Positions 26,101 through 34,226 of a stretch of 51,232 nucleotides of DNA are shown in pieces. The notes beneath the pieces are model-generated. The model ran no database searches. It was not told the origin of the DNA and was given only the letters and a program-made list of their open reading frames with translations. Source of the stretch: Candidatus Poribacteria bacterium (GTDB taxonomy: Bacteria > Poribacteria > WGA-4E > WGA-3G); assembly GCA_012270795.1 (NCBI GenBank), contig JAAXHO010000169.1, positions 1 to 51,232 on the forward strand, given 5' to 3'. Numbering within the stretch: position 1 is the stretch's first letter; each line of letters starts with the position of its first letter. Made by a program: the position numbers and the translations under genes.

Positions 26101-27871
26101 CAGTGTATCTTCCTGCCCTTTGATATGCGTTGATGATCCCATCTTTATATTTCGTATTTTCAGGGTCTACCTCAACCAGTGCTTTCCAAGTTTCTATAGC
26201 TTTATCGTGTTGGTTTTGACGTGAATAGAGGCTGGCAAGTTGTGAGCGCGATTCAAGGTCTTCGGGCAACACCTTGGCTATCTGCTCGTATATCTGAATT
26301 GCCTCTGGTATCTGATTTTGCCGCCTGTGTTCTTGTGCCAATGAACGTTGGAGAGGAATGTTCATTCGCGTTGCAGCTGGGTTCTTATTTTGATTTGTTG
26401 TGGAACCACCCCGCTTTTGTTGAATTGTCATTAATTGTTTTTGAGCGTTTTCACGATAATACTGCTGTGAATTTAGGTCATTCATCACCTCTGTCAATAG
26501 TACTTCTGCTTCGTCCCACATTTCGTATTGCATGTAGGTTCGTGCAATATTCTCTTTTTCATAATAAGACGGTGCGCCGGTGCGCCGCATCTGTCGTTGA
26601 ATTCCCATTTTTTGGATGAATTCTTTTGCTTTATCTTTATCCCCTTTTCTTGCATAAGCATCACCAAGTTTACGATATGTATCCGAAAGCTGCCAAGAGT
26701 AGTTCGGATCAATTTCTTCAGTTGCTGCTGTTAATATTCGAATTTCACGATCAATATCATTCTTCTCTCTATATGTATCCGCAATGGTATTTAACCATTG
26801 GGATCTGTTTTGAGTAGATATATTTTCAAGGAGTACGTTAACAAAAGAGTCCGAACCCTCTAAATCTCCCAACACAATTTTCCCAATTGCCACTAAATAA
26901 AGTAGAGAAGGTTCAATTTCATCATCGTTGATCTGTTCCTCGGACTTTACAGTATAGGTTTTTATACTGTCCAGTGCTTCATTGTATTGTGAGAGATGGA
27001 TTAATATTCCGACCTGTTGAGCATAACCTACATCCTTTAATTTTTCCTGCAAGAGTTTGATTGCCTTCTCCCGTTCACCTATTTCTGCATAAACACTTGC
27101 CAAACTTCGTGATACGTCATACGTTTCATTCTCTAACATTTTTTCATAGATTTCAATAGCTGCCTTTGGTTTTTCACTACTTCTGCACCTTTCGGCTGCA
27201 CTCGTTGCAAACTGGAATATTCTTGAATTATGATTTTTGTCACTTTCAATTAATTCTTTGACTATGGAGACTAATTTATCAACTTCATTTGCCTCCGTAA
27301 AAGCTCTCAATATTTCCCAATAATTATAGTAGATGTTTTGAAAATTACTACTTTCTTTCATCAGAATGACATATTGAGATACTGCTTTTTTGGATTGTCC
27401 ATTTCGCTGCAACATCTGTGCATATCTATTCCTTATATTGTAATCTTTAGGTCGTAGTTTGAGTGCAGCCTCATACGCAGTTGAAGCCTTCTGGATCTGA
27501 TTTCTGTTTTCATAGAATGAGGCTAATTTTAGATGAGCTTGTATGGAATTTGGATTTTTCTTTACTGCCTCTTCTAATTTCGTCGCGGGGTTAATAGTAG
27601 GTGCTGAACGATTGGCAAGTCTAGCTGCTTGTTGTATGCTATAATAAGATATTGTTTGACCGTAGCGATTGCGTTGGTTGGAAAAACGTAAAGCTCGGGA
27701 TGCAATACGTGCTGCATCTTGTCCACGTCCGAGGTTGTCTAAATGTTGACTTAATTGTGCGAGAAAATTAGCGTCGCGTTCTCTCATTGCTAAAGTCATT
27801 GTTTTTTGTGCAACCGCAATTGCCGACTGTGTTAAACCTGACTGTTGAAGTTTTTGGGACAACTGATACAA
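23138..27871 (-). CDS. TPR protein, C-terminal part, ending in a jelly-roll-like domain
   Basis: About 1,577 residues, mostly tetratricopeptide repeats of 34 residues (for example SIQAHLKLASFYENRNQIQ, then KASTAYEAALKLRPKDY). The last 150 residues form a separate beta-rich domain: WATIGLFDNTKGVGYNTAYIP, GEIGWIPSGD, AHIRFDSDDQGKVWLNGKKV and KNTILVKVCNESSPWGFYLRI. It resembles a carbohydrate-binding jelly roll often attached to large exported proteins. The apparent TTG start is not credible: the frame is open upstream, and CTELYQLSQKLQQSG joins VGVR of the preceding frame if one G is added at 27874-27875. It is best read as the C-terminal section of one huge gene covering 23138-32141. Confidence 0.85.
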   Translation of the reverse strand: MYQLSQKLQQSGLTQSAIAVAQKTMTLAMRERDANFLAQLSQHLDNLGRGQDAARIASRALRFSNQRNRYGQTISYYSIQQAARLANRSAPTINPATKLEEAVKKNPNSIQAHLKLASFYENRNQIQKASTAYEAALKLRPKDYNIRNRYAQMLQRNGQSKKAVSQYVILMKESSNFQNIYYNYWEILRAFTEANEVDKLVSIVKELIESDKNHNSRIFQFATSAAERCRSSEKPKAAIEIYEKMLENETYDVSRSLASVYAEIGEREKAIKLLQEKLKDVGYAQQVGILIHLSQYNEALDSIKTYTVKSEEQINDDEIEPSLLYLVAIGKIVLGDLEGSDSFVNVLLENISTQNRSQWLNTIADTYREKNDIDREIRILTAATEEIDPNYSWQLSDTYRKLGDAYARKGDKDKAKEFIQKMGIQRQMRRTGAPSYYEKENIARTYMQYEMWDEAEVLLTEVMNDLNSQQYYRENAQKQLMTIQQKRGGSTTNQNKNPAATRMNIPLQRSLAQEHRRQNQIPEAIQIYEQIAKVLPEDLESRSQLASLYSRQNQHDKAIETWKALVEVDPENTKYKDGIINAYQRAGRYTEAIKLAQDYVQKDTDTGVHYARLARLYGSNNQTDKAIETYKKALELTPENASVHQELAQQYMRKKNWEDAKKSFNAALQYARPGGEQQNIQRQIMDVYRQQGKLDEFLKEAEKKGTLSFDMQRDIARNYYNQGKLDEAAKSYEKALKMTTHQYMQQDIERQLINIYRRQGKLEEKLQEAEKNNTLSFAMQTELARYYSNKGESEKAISAYKKAIDMTTRSYEMDNIHRELMRLYVRGNDNDAAIQLYESMKQNTSSGTSASYSSNKFMISFGEDKPRDTLINAFKTQEKLDFLKTHFTAKLEKNTNDTDSLAIVAEIYRKTDDHEKAGETYLALSKADPSNIRAYYYAAAVFKNSGKLEQSNKLLEQGDSVFSSSNKKQDFWFLCAIGTICYDSRLYTSAIDIFKQAVTAKSTHSHGGRDRTEEEILYDLIGKSAFAIKEYEVAAEAYQDLKKISRNASKKKNAEEAIKRAYQEGKLYEKQLPEQIKKVEENPNSVDARLALAQNYELSGKLDMAITQYEKIGELQPKQAQWHKKVAELYEQSNTTNVQERLEKAAAAYEKAITLETTAYELYTALATIYKRQNKQTKAEAVYRQALTASLKPSEHDLAVQAILDLYKGNENIEKRLNILKELATKKANSPLLHKMLGDNYLESDDEKKALDAYKKWFEILSNEPEQRHHAEHYFVLAEELLNEFVMLDFALELAKKAAETRPNSVYISTLGHAYLANEEYDKALEQFQRSLGLLNQSGHSQGETEVGYLLTRVSQIHKQAKDKEKYLEMMGKLFELIPENVGNQLENNMSMAKFCLDLGMTEKAKSLVLKTGFLPETSWATIGLFDNTKGVGYNTAYIPEEETQIDLTAKYDGVTGEIGWIPSGDVVVDGFFDFGKEENWYTAYAAITISSPEERNAHIRFDSDDQGKVWLNGKKVYAHRRTRGAVIDRRTIPVTLTQGKNTILVKVCNESSPWGFYLRITDLEGNPFNDLKIAGN

Positions 27872-29277
27872 CTCCGTACACCTACTGGTGAACTTAGTAT
27901 TTTCGTTATCATCTCTCTAACTGTTAATGAATCACCAATATGTACAGCGATTTGTATTGTTAAATCATAGTATTGTTGTCGATTTCTTGGGTCATTTTCA
28001 GTAAGTTCCTTTAGCAGAGATAATGCGGTTTTATGTTCCCCTGAATGTATTGAAACAAATAAAGCATTTTTTTTGAGAGTCAGGTCCTCTGGAAATTCCT
28101 TCTGTAACTCTGCAAGAATTTTATGTGACCCCTCACGTTTATTTTCCCACCAAGAAAAGTAACTGATAGCCAAAGCAGGAAAGATACGGTCTTTACCTTT
28201 AGCAGAATCCAGATCAGATTGAAATACATCATATAATTTTTGATGTTGATTTATAACCCAATATTCGTTGAAGACTCTTTGTAGATACTGCAAACGGCTT
28301 GAGTCATAATATGTTGTAGGAGATGGGAAAGTGTACTGCGGCGAACTATATCCACTATAAGAGTAATTTGAACGACCCAGTGTCGTAGTTCGGCGCGGGT
28401 TTACCTTACGTGGTTTTGAACTATCAAAATATTTCTTATGGAATGCGACAGCCTCGTCAATTTTACCTTCTTTAAGATACCAACGCGCAAGAACGTTGTA
28501 AATGCCTGAAGATGGTGGTTTTGTAGATGTTGACTGAAATTCGTCTAAAATTTTCTTTGCGTCATCAATTTTTCCAAAATCTACGTACAAAGAAACTAAC
28601 CGATATGCAGTTATGTCATTAATAACTAAATCATCTTTTAGTCCGTTAAACAATTTTTCGGCATCTTTAGTTCGTGCTTGAGAACGAAAGCTTGTTATAG
28701 TTTCTATTATGTAAACCTGTCGACTTTCTGGTGTCATCCATGACATTCTGTCAAGTTGTTCCATAAATTTCTCAAGATCCAAGTCCGTTTCTGATAGTAG
28801 TTTCTCCATCTGCAAAGTTAGATATTCAGGTTTATTCGGAGATGCAGCAATGAGTCTTTCGGTAATTTGTTGACTTTTTTCATGGTTTCTATTTAGGATA
28901 TAAAGTTGTGCCAGTAACTCAAGTGTTTGGGTATCTTTTGGATTCTTGGCAGCATTTTCCTCATATTGTGCAACAAACTCATCATGTTTTCCTTTCTCTT
29001 TCATGATAAAGTTTAGCTGTACAAGTGCCCCAGCTTGTGCTTCTTCAAAGTTTCTCGGATTCCAGTCCTGTCTTTGACTATACATATAGTCCGGACGAAT
29101 TCTATGCAATAAATTGGCTGCCATATTAAGTTTGATTCTAAAAGCAAACGGGTTATTGTTAACCGGTGCAGAAATCTGTGTGACTAAAGGCGAATTGGAT
29201 GAAGCAGAAGCGGGACTTGTTGCTTTATTAGAGGCACTGCCTAAACTTGGATCATCCGGGGCATTTCTAAGATACGT
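27832..29277 (-). CDS. TPR protein, middle part (own frame between two frame breaks)
   Basis: About 480 residues of TPR sequence (GALVQLNFIMKEKGKHDEF, TLELLAQLYILNRNHEKS, IYNVLARWYLKEGKID). No true start is found. The frame is open well upstream of the ATG at 29124, through a low-complexity Ser/Ala/Asn linker (SLGSASNKATSPASASSNS, then PLVTQISAPVNNNPF), into the last codons of the N-terminal segment. The junction there reads naturally as HFT + YLRNAPDDPS if one base is added near 29275. At its other end it shifts into the C-terminal section at about 27874. It is therefore listed as part of one disrupted gene rather than a separate protein. Confidence 0.75.
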   Translation of the reverse strand, partial: TYLRNAPDDPSLGSASNKATSPASASSNSPLVTQISAPVNNNPFAFRIKLNMAANLLHRIRPDYMYSQRQDWNPRNFEEAQAGALVQLNFIMKEKGKHDEFVAQYEENAAKNPKDTQTLELLAQLYILNRNHEKSQQITERLIAASPNKPEYLTLQMEKLLSETDLDLEKFMEQLDRMSWMTPESRQVYIIETITSFRSQARTKDAEKLFNGLKDDLVINDITAYRLVSLYVDFGKIDDAKKILDEFQSTSTKPPSSGIYNVLARWYLKEGKIDEAVAFHKKYFDSSKPRKVNPRRTTTLGRSNYSYSGYSSPQYTFPSPTTYYDSSRLQYLQRVFNEYWVINQHQKLYDVFQSDLDSAKGKDRIFPALAISYFSWWENKREGSHKILAELQKEFPEDLTLKKNALFVSIHSGEHKTALSLLKELTENDPRNRQQYYDLTIQIAVHIGDSLTVREMITKILSSPVGVRSCISCPKNFNSQV

Positions 29278-32141
29278 GTAAAGTGTGGTATCGCTCGATC
29301 CGGTTCGTTAATTTCAACCAGTTTAGCACCGATTTTATAGAGTTGAATATGTGTGTCAGGGCCTTTTACTTTCTGAGCTGCATTGTCTAAAGCAAATAAT
29401 CCCTCTTCTGTCAAGCCGTGTAGTATCAAGAGATTAGCGAGTTTTATTTCAGCATCAAAAGTCTGGTTTTTTGCATGAAGCACTTGGGACCAGGCTTGTA
29501 TTGCCTCCTGTTCACGTCCAGCATCAAACAACAATTGCCCAAGTCTCTGTTTATGGACGGGGTCAGGTGCGGATTTTACAAGTTGTTGTTGGTAATTCAA
29601 TGCTTCTTGCGTATCACCGAGGTCTAAACTTATTTCAACAAGCTGGTATAACAGTTCTGGGTTTTCTCGTTGTCTATCTAATGCTCGCGCAAGTTGGAAT
29701 CTGGCACTCGTAAGGTCTCCTTCATCGTGATATATTTGTGCAAGTGCTAAAGTCGGAGCGATTGCAGATGCATTGGCTCTTAACAACTGCTTTAGTTTTT
29801 CTTCCATTTCCTCACGTCTACCTAAATCATAATAGGCGTTCATGAGAGGTTTAACGTAATTGAGTCTGTCATTTACATTGTCACTGAGTTCCCAGCATTT
29901 CCAGTATTGTGCAATTGCCTGGCGCGTGTTTCCGGCAAGGTTGTGAACAGCAGCAAGTTCCATACGTATGTCAATTGCATCCGGACGCAAACGAATGGCT
30001 TGTTTGTAACTTTCCGCAGCAGATTCATAGTCATCGGATTGTTTCGCGATTTGTGCAAGCAACTGATGTCCTTCAGGATTTCGTGGACTATGCGCTATTA
30101 CCTGTTTTGCAGCCTCAGTTGCTTTTTCAAAATCCAAACCTTTAAGATGCGAGTTTGCAATTTTAGAATAGTATTCCCTTGCATTTGTGTTATCTATCTC
30201 CGTTAAGTGTTCGTAAATGTTAATTGCATTATCGCTTCTACCTTGTTTAACATATATCTCTGCAGTCCACCTATTGATCGTTACATCATTCGGTTGGAGT
30301 TCTTTAGCCTTTAACAATATTTCAAGAGCGTAGGTCGTATTCCCTAACTTCAGATACATTTTTGTAAGACGTTTTAAGTTTGCGAATCGGTTTTCAGCAG
30401 TTAAGTCGGGTTTTTCAAGTTCCAGTTCAACAGCTTCAATTTTCTCTACAAGTGTCCCTTGACGACGATAGAGCTCAATACGTTGTGAGTCCATCTGGTC
30501 CGCGAAAAACGGATTCGGTGCAAGTTTCATGGCTTCAGTAAATTCTTTGAGTGCGTCATCAAATTGTTTATTGCTCATCAATCGTTTTGCTAAAGCTTCG
30601 CGATAACGATAGGTGTCAGGCATCAATTCAACAGCTTTTTTACTGGCTTCAATAGTCTCATCGGTATATGCCTTAGTTTCTAACAAACGTGCTAATCGGT
30701 CATAGTTCTCAGCAGTACTTTTCGCATCAGCCACCATCAGCTTCCATGTCTCAATTGCCTTTTCGCGATTCCCTTGTCGGAAGTAGTATTCTCCAAAGAA
30801 CTCAATGAAATCAAGGTTCATGGGTGCCAGTGAGATAGCCTTTTGATATGCGGTGACAGCATCTTCTGTCCATTCGTGATCTGTGTAGACTTCTGCAAGG
30901 ATAAGGCGTGTGCTTGGGTTAGTCGGATCACGATCAATCATTCTTTGGTAGATACTCTTAGCTTTATCAGTATTTTCAAGTTGTACATACAATTTACCGA
31001 GTTCCCGATATATTCCATAATCATCAGGATGTTGTTCGCTTAGGATTTCATATTCGGCAGCAGCCTCCGCATATTTTTCTGAATTACGGTACGCCTCAAT
31101 TAGGTTTAGACGTAGACCTGTGTCTGTCGGGGCAAGTTCCAAACCTTTTTTATAAGAATTGATACCCTCATCCTGCTGCTGGTTTTCAACATAAGCTGAT
31201 GCAAGCAACCCGTATATTTCTGGGTCATTTGGTCTTTTTTCAAGTTTTCCTTGATAATAGGTAATAAGTTCCTGCCAATTTGCATCAGCAGAATATATTG
31301 CTATGATGCGTTGTTGTAGATCTTTCCTGAGCCAATTGCCAGACGTAGTTAAAGTTAATGCGTCATCATAAGCATCCCGAGCTTTTTCATACGCACCGGT
31401 CGCTTCGTGAATCTTACCGATTTCTCGAAGACTAAGGCATTTCCTATACGTGTCGTCCTTTTTTATTTCTATAATTGCTTGATATTGAGCGATTGCTTGT
31501 TGAAATAATTCTTGTTCACGGAAAAGGTCAGCCAGTTCAATACGGGCAAAGATGTTCTGCGGGTCAAGTTCAGAAATCTTTCCCCATGTCTGAATTGCTT
31601 CATCTAACATATCACGGTTGTAATAGGCATAACCTAAAGCCTTGTAAATTTCCGTTAATTCTTCTGGGGAGATAGTTTGCGTTTTTTCAGATAATGTCGC
31701 GGCTTGTGATAATTCTTTTATTGCTTCATCATGTTTGCGTAGTGTCACACAGAATTGTCCCAAAGCGAAATGTGCATAGTAATCATTTTGTGCAAGGGTA
31801 ACTGCTTTCTGATATGCCGCAAGTGCTTCTTCATCTTTACCAAGCCGTTTGTAAACATGTCCTAATATTAGTTGAAGGTTGGCGTTGTTAGGTTTTGCTT
31901 CAACTTGACTCTGATAATCAGTCAGCATTGCTTCCAAGCCATCCCCTTCAAGGTATAACTGATATAACCTATCAAAGGTACTGCCTTCCTTCGGTTTCTG
32001 ATTTAGCATCAGCTTGTACCGTTCAATTATTTTCTCGTCGCTGGTTATATCTTGGGCAAGGACTACTCCAGAATTTGACACAAGAAAAAACGACAGGAGT
32101 AAAATGCAAAAAGCAATTTTGATCTTTTTCAGACTATACAT
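29241..32141 (-). CDS. TPR protein, N-terminal part with signal peptide
   Basis: 966 residues in this frame. A signal peptide (MYSLKKIKIAFCILLLSFF, cleavage after VVLA about residue 29) places the protein outside the cytoplasm. About 25 consecutive TPR units follow, for example LGHVYKRLGKDEEALAAYQK and LAEVYTDHEWTEDAVTAYQK. GGAGGT lies in front of the ATG. The frame ends in an atypical RILEMPRMIQV, just where the next frame takes over. With one base added there and one at 27874, the three frames form a single exported protein of about 3,000 residues. TPR arrays act as scaffolds for protein complexes; no enzyme domain is seen. Confidence 0.87.
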   Translation of the reverse strand: MYSLKKIKIAFCILLLSFFLVSNSGVVLAQDITSDEKIIERYKLMLNQKPKEGSTFDRLYQLYLEGDGLEAMLTDYQSQVEAKPNNANLQLILGHVYKRLGKDEEALAAYQKAVTLAQNDYYAHFALGQFCVTLRKHDEAIKELSQAATLSEKTQTISPEELTEIYKALGYAYYNRDMLDEAIQTWGKISELDPQNIFARIELADLFREQELFQQAIAQYQAIIEIKKDDTYRKCLSLREIGKIHEATGAYEKARDAYDDALTLTTSGNWLRKDLQQRIIAIYSADANWQELITYYQGKLEKRPNDPEIYGLLASAYVENQQQDEGINSYKKGLELAPTDTGLRLNLIEAYRNSEKYAEAAAEYEILSEQHPDDYGIYRELGKLYVQLENTDKAKSIYQRMIDRDPTNPSTRLILAEVYTDHEWTEDAVTAYQKAISLAPMNLDFIEFFGEYYFRQGNREKAIETWKLMVADAKSTAENYDRLARLLETKAYTDETIEASKKAVELMPDTYRYREALAKRLMSNKQFDDALKEFTEAMKLAPNPFFADQMDSQRIELYRRQGTLVEKIEAVELELEKPDLTAENRFANLKRLTKMYLKLGNTTYALEILLKAKELQPNDVTINRWTAEIYVKQGRSDNAINIYEHLTEIDNTNAREYYSKIANSHLKGLDFEKATEAAKQVIAHSPRNPEGHQLLAQIAKQSDDYESAAESYKQAIRLRPDAIDIRMELAAVHNLAGNTRQAIAQYWKCWELSDNVNDRLNYVKPLMNAYYDLGRREEMEEKLKQLLRANASAIAPTLALAQIYHDEGDLTSARFQLARALDRQRENPELLYQLVEISLDLGDTQEALNYQQQLVKSAPDPVHKQRLGQLLFDAGREQEAIQAWSQVLHAKNQTFDAEIKLANLLILHGLTEEGLFALDNAAQKVKGPDTHIQLYKIGAKLVEINEPDRAIPHFTRILEMPRMIQV

Positions 32142-32339
32142 CGTTGTTATACCTCCATAGGTCAGAAATTATTCTAATTGGACTTAGGGAAAACTTTTCA
32201 TTGTCCTATTCTTAGTTGGTTAGGGATCATTCATTCTTCCAAACTTATGTAATTCTTACAATTATTAGAGAAGTTGTTATGGGAAAGATAGTTAAACTTT
32301 GTTTCATCATTCACTGCAAAATGGCATATACATCATAAT

Positions 32340-33143
32340 TTAACCGAGAGACGCAAGTGTGAAAGTATCGTGAAACCAACCTGTGCAATTGCTATGAACA
32401 TATATGATGTCGTTAACAATGATACGTTGATTATTCGGAAATTTTTCTATCAAATCATGTCCACGTAGAAATCGTCCATCATATCTTCTAAAGAAGACGG
32501 TGCGTCCCCCTTCTTCAATATATACCTCACACATCTCTCCACCATGTTCAGCGTCAATATCGGGATCTAAAATCCTTAGACAATGGAATGTATTACCTTC
32601 TATCGTAACATCATAAGTTCCCGCGCCTAATCCCACCCCATCAGTGATTTTGTATGAGCCATCTGATTGCAATTCGTAACGTCCATCATCAACGATTCTA
32701 CGTTTGCACGGTCCACCCCACTGTTCTTCAAACCATTCGTCCCCAATTGTATTGAAGATCCGCTTACCGTCAATAGTATTGACGACAGCGATCCATCTTG
32801 TATGGATTTCATCAATGGCCACGTACATCAAATCTGGTGAGGGAGGCCACTCTTTTGCAAGCCATTCATTAAACTGGATTTCAACACAGTCAATGTCACG
32901 TATAATGGCGGGCATGGTAGGAATCATCTGAGTTACAGCGTCTAATTTATGTGTTTCGCCATCGTAATCCGCCCACATATAGGTTTCATCCATTTTGGGG
33001 ATAGCAAACCACCACTGCAACTCCTGACAATCAACTTCATATATCCGATCAGAACTTTCAACTATCTTTACATCGGGACGCGTAGGTGGAAATGGGTGGT
33101 TTATTATCTCTCCAGCATGTTTTATTGAAAACTTTGTATCCAT
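32340..33143 (-). CDS. Hypothetical protein, unrecognised
   Basis: A 267-residue protein with no signal peptide and no family recognised. The ATG at 33143 is preferred. A longer frame opens at 33239, but its extra 32 codons (MGFTALYPTYGRKAKKYLE) are largely a translation of the palindromic repeat next door. Notable features are a tryptophan-rich segment (QELQWWFAIPKMDETYMW), NEWLAKEWPPSPDLMYVAIDE, HTRWIAVVNTIDGKRIF, a GAGTYDVTIEGNTFHCLRI strand set and a C-terminal IIYVHSNCTGWFHDTF. The alternating pattern suggests a mostly beta, calycin-like fold; this is a guess. It lies between the giant TPR gene and the repair/biotin genes on the same strand. Confidence 0.6.
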   Translation of the reverse strand: MDTKFSIKHAGEIINHPFPPTRPDVKIVESSDRIYEVDCQELQWWFAIPKMDETYMWADYDGETHKLDAVTQMIPTMPAIIRDIDCVEIQFNEWLAKEWPPSPDLMYVAIDEIHTRWIAVVNTIDGKRIFNTIGDEWFEEQWGGPCKRRIVDDGRYELQSDGSYKITDGVGLGAGTYDVTIEGNTFHCLRILDPDIDAEHGGEMCEVYIEEGGRTVFFRRYDGRFLRGHDLIEKFPNNQRIIVNDIIYVHSNCTGWFHDTFTLASLG

Positions 33144-33209
33144 ATTTTTCTCAAACTTTGCCTTGCTTTCAAGTAATACCAATTCTAAGTATTTTTTTGC
33201 CTTTCTTCC

Positions 33210-33478
33210 GTAGGTCGGGTAGAGCGCAGTGAAACCCATAAATCAACGGTATGAATGCTATATAGCATTCCCCGGGTGTCAATTTAAGAAATGAACCTCT
33301 TGTTGGAGGGGTTTCTAACCCCGATTTTATGCCATTCCACTCTGCTATCGGGGTTAGAAACCCCTCCAACAAGAGGGAAATAGGGTAGAGTAGCTCCTAA
33401 TTGACACCTATGGGTAGAGCTTGGGAAACCCGACACGTTTCGTTCCTGTCGGGTTTCCCAAGCTCTACCCGACCTACA
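33210..33478. repeat. Nested palindromes: GGTAGAGC element interrupted by a GTGTCAATT element
   Basis: Outer arms GTAGGTCGGGTAGAGC and GCTCTACCCGACCTAC lie at 33210-33225 and 33463-33478, with AATCAACGGTATGAATGC and GCATTCCCCGG inside as in the copy at 6.4 kb. Between CCCCGG and GGGTAGAGC sits a second palindrome of about 134 bp. Its ends GGTGTCAATT (33275-33284) and AATTGACACC (33399-33408) enclose CCTCTTGTTGGAGGGG..., whose core TTGTTGGAGGGGTTTCTAAC recurs at 36.3 kb. The copy at 6.4 kb lacks this insert, so it marks a jump of one element into another. There is no gene between 33240 and 33503. Confidence 0.85.
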
Positions 33479-33503
33479 GATGGTTATCCCAACCTGCAGA
33501 AAA

Positions 33504-34190
33504 CTAAATAACCCTGGACAGATTTTTTCTGAAAAAAGTGCAATTTGCTTGCAAGCTACATGCAATACATTGTGGTGTTTTTTTACACACTCTTGCACCA
33601 TGACGAACAATCAATGTATGGTATTCATTGAAAAGATCAACATTGTGTGAAAGGTTATCCATGAATAATGCACGGAGCCTTTCATAGTGAAAGTTTCCTT
33701 CAACCCATCCCAATCGACTGATAAGTCTATAAGTATATGTATCAACGACAAAGCTCGGTTTTTCAGCTGCATAGAGAATGATTGAATCTGCCGTTTCCGG
33801 TCCAACACCGTAAATGGAAAGCAACTCATCACGTAGTTCAGGTACATCCTGTTTAAACATCACTTGCATTGGTCGTTTCATAATATGTTTAACATAGGCA
33901 CGTACCTTTTTTGTCTTCATTTTATAATATCCAGATGGTCTGAGCAGTTCTTCTAATTCATCTTGACTGATTGCATGAATTTGTTCTGGAGTGAAGACAT
34001 CAGCGGTTTTGAGGTTGTCTATCGCTTTCTCAACATTTCGCCATGCAGTTGCTTGTGTTAAGATAGCACCGAGGGCAACTTCAAATGGTGTGTCAGCTGG
34101 CCACCATCTCAAAGTACCATGCTGTGTTTTGAGTAAGTGATATAGACTCAAAAGTTTCTTTTTAAGATTTTCCTCTAAAATAATTCGCAT
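33504..34190 (-). CDS. Endonuclease III-like DNA glycosylase (HhH-GPD, [4Fe-4S])
   Basis: A 228-residue base-excision-repair protein. The helix-hairpin-helix is in LLSIYGVGPETADSIILYAA, and the catalytic Asp follows in FVVDTYTYRLISRLG. The GALLTQ-like AILTQATAWRNVEKAI segment is typical. Four cysteines near the C-terminus (CKKTPQCIACSLQANC, spacing 5-2-5) hold the iron-sulfur cluster; the first gap is one residue shorter than the 6-2-5 spacing of E. coli Nth. It belongs to the endonuclease III-related family found in thermophiles and archaea rather than to classical Nth. It is last in a likely pyrK-bioB-nth operon, 36 nt after bioB. Confidence 0.9.
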   Translation of the reverse strand: MRIILEENLKKKLLSLYHLLKTQHGTLRWWPADTPFEVALGAILTQATAWRNVEKAIDNLKTADVFTPEQIHAISQDELEELLRPSGYYKMKTKKVRAYVKHIMKRPMQVMFKQDVPELRDELLSIYGVGPETADSIILYAAEKPSFVVDTYTYRLISRLGWVEGNFHYERLRALFMDNLSHNVDLFNEYHTLIVRHGARVCKKTPQCIACSLQANCTFFRKNLSRVI

Positions 34191-34226
34191 ATCAGAAAGT
34201 ATTCTTACTCACAATTGGGAATCTTA

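Noticed and set aside
23600-26820. Plus-strand frames opposite the TPR gene
   Set aside because: Antisense shadows of repetitive TPR codons; Phe/Leu/Cys-rich with no RBS.
23138-32141. Regular repeats that might suggest a CRISPR array
   Set aside because: The periodicity of about 102 bp is that of 34-residue TPR units; no identical short repeats with unique spacers exist.
33144-33239. N-terminal extension of the hypothetical protein to 33239
   Set aside because: The added residues come from the GGTAGAGC palindrome; ATG 33143 gives a start outside the repeat.
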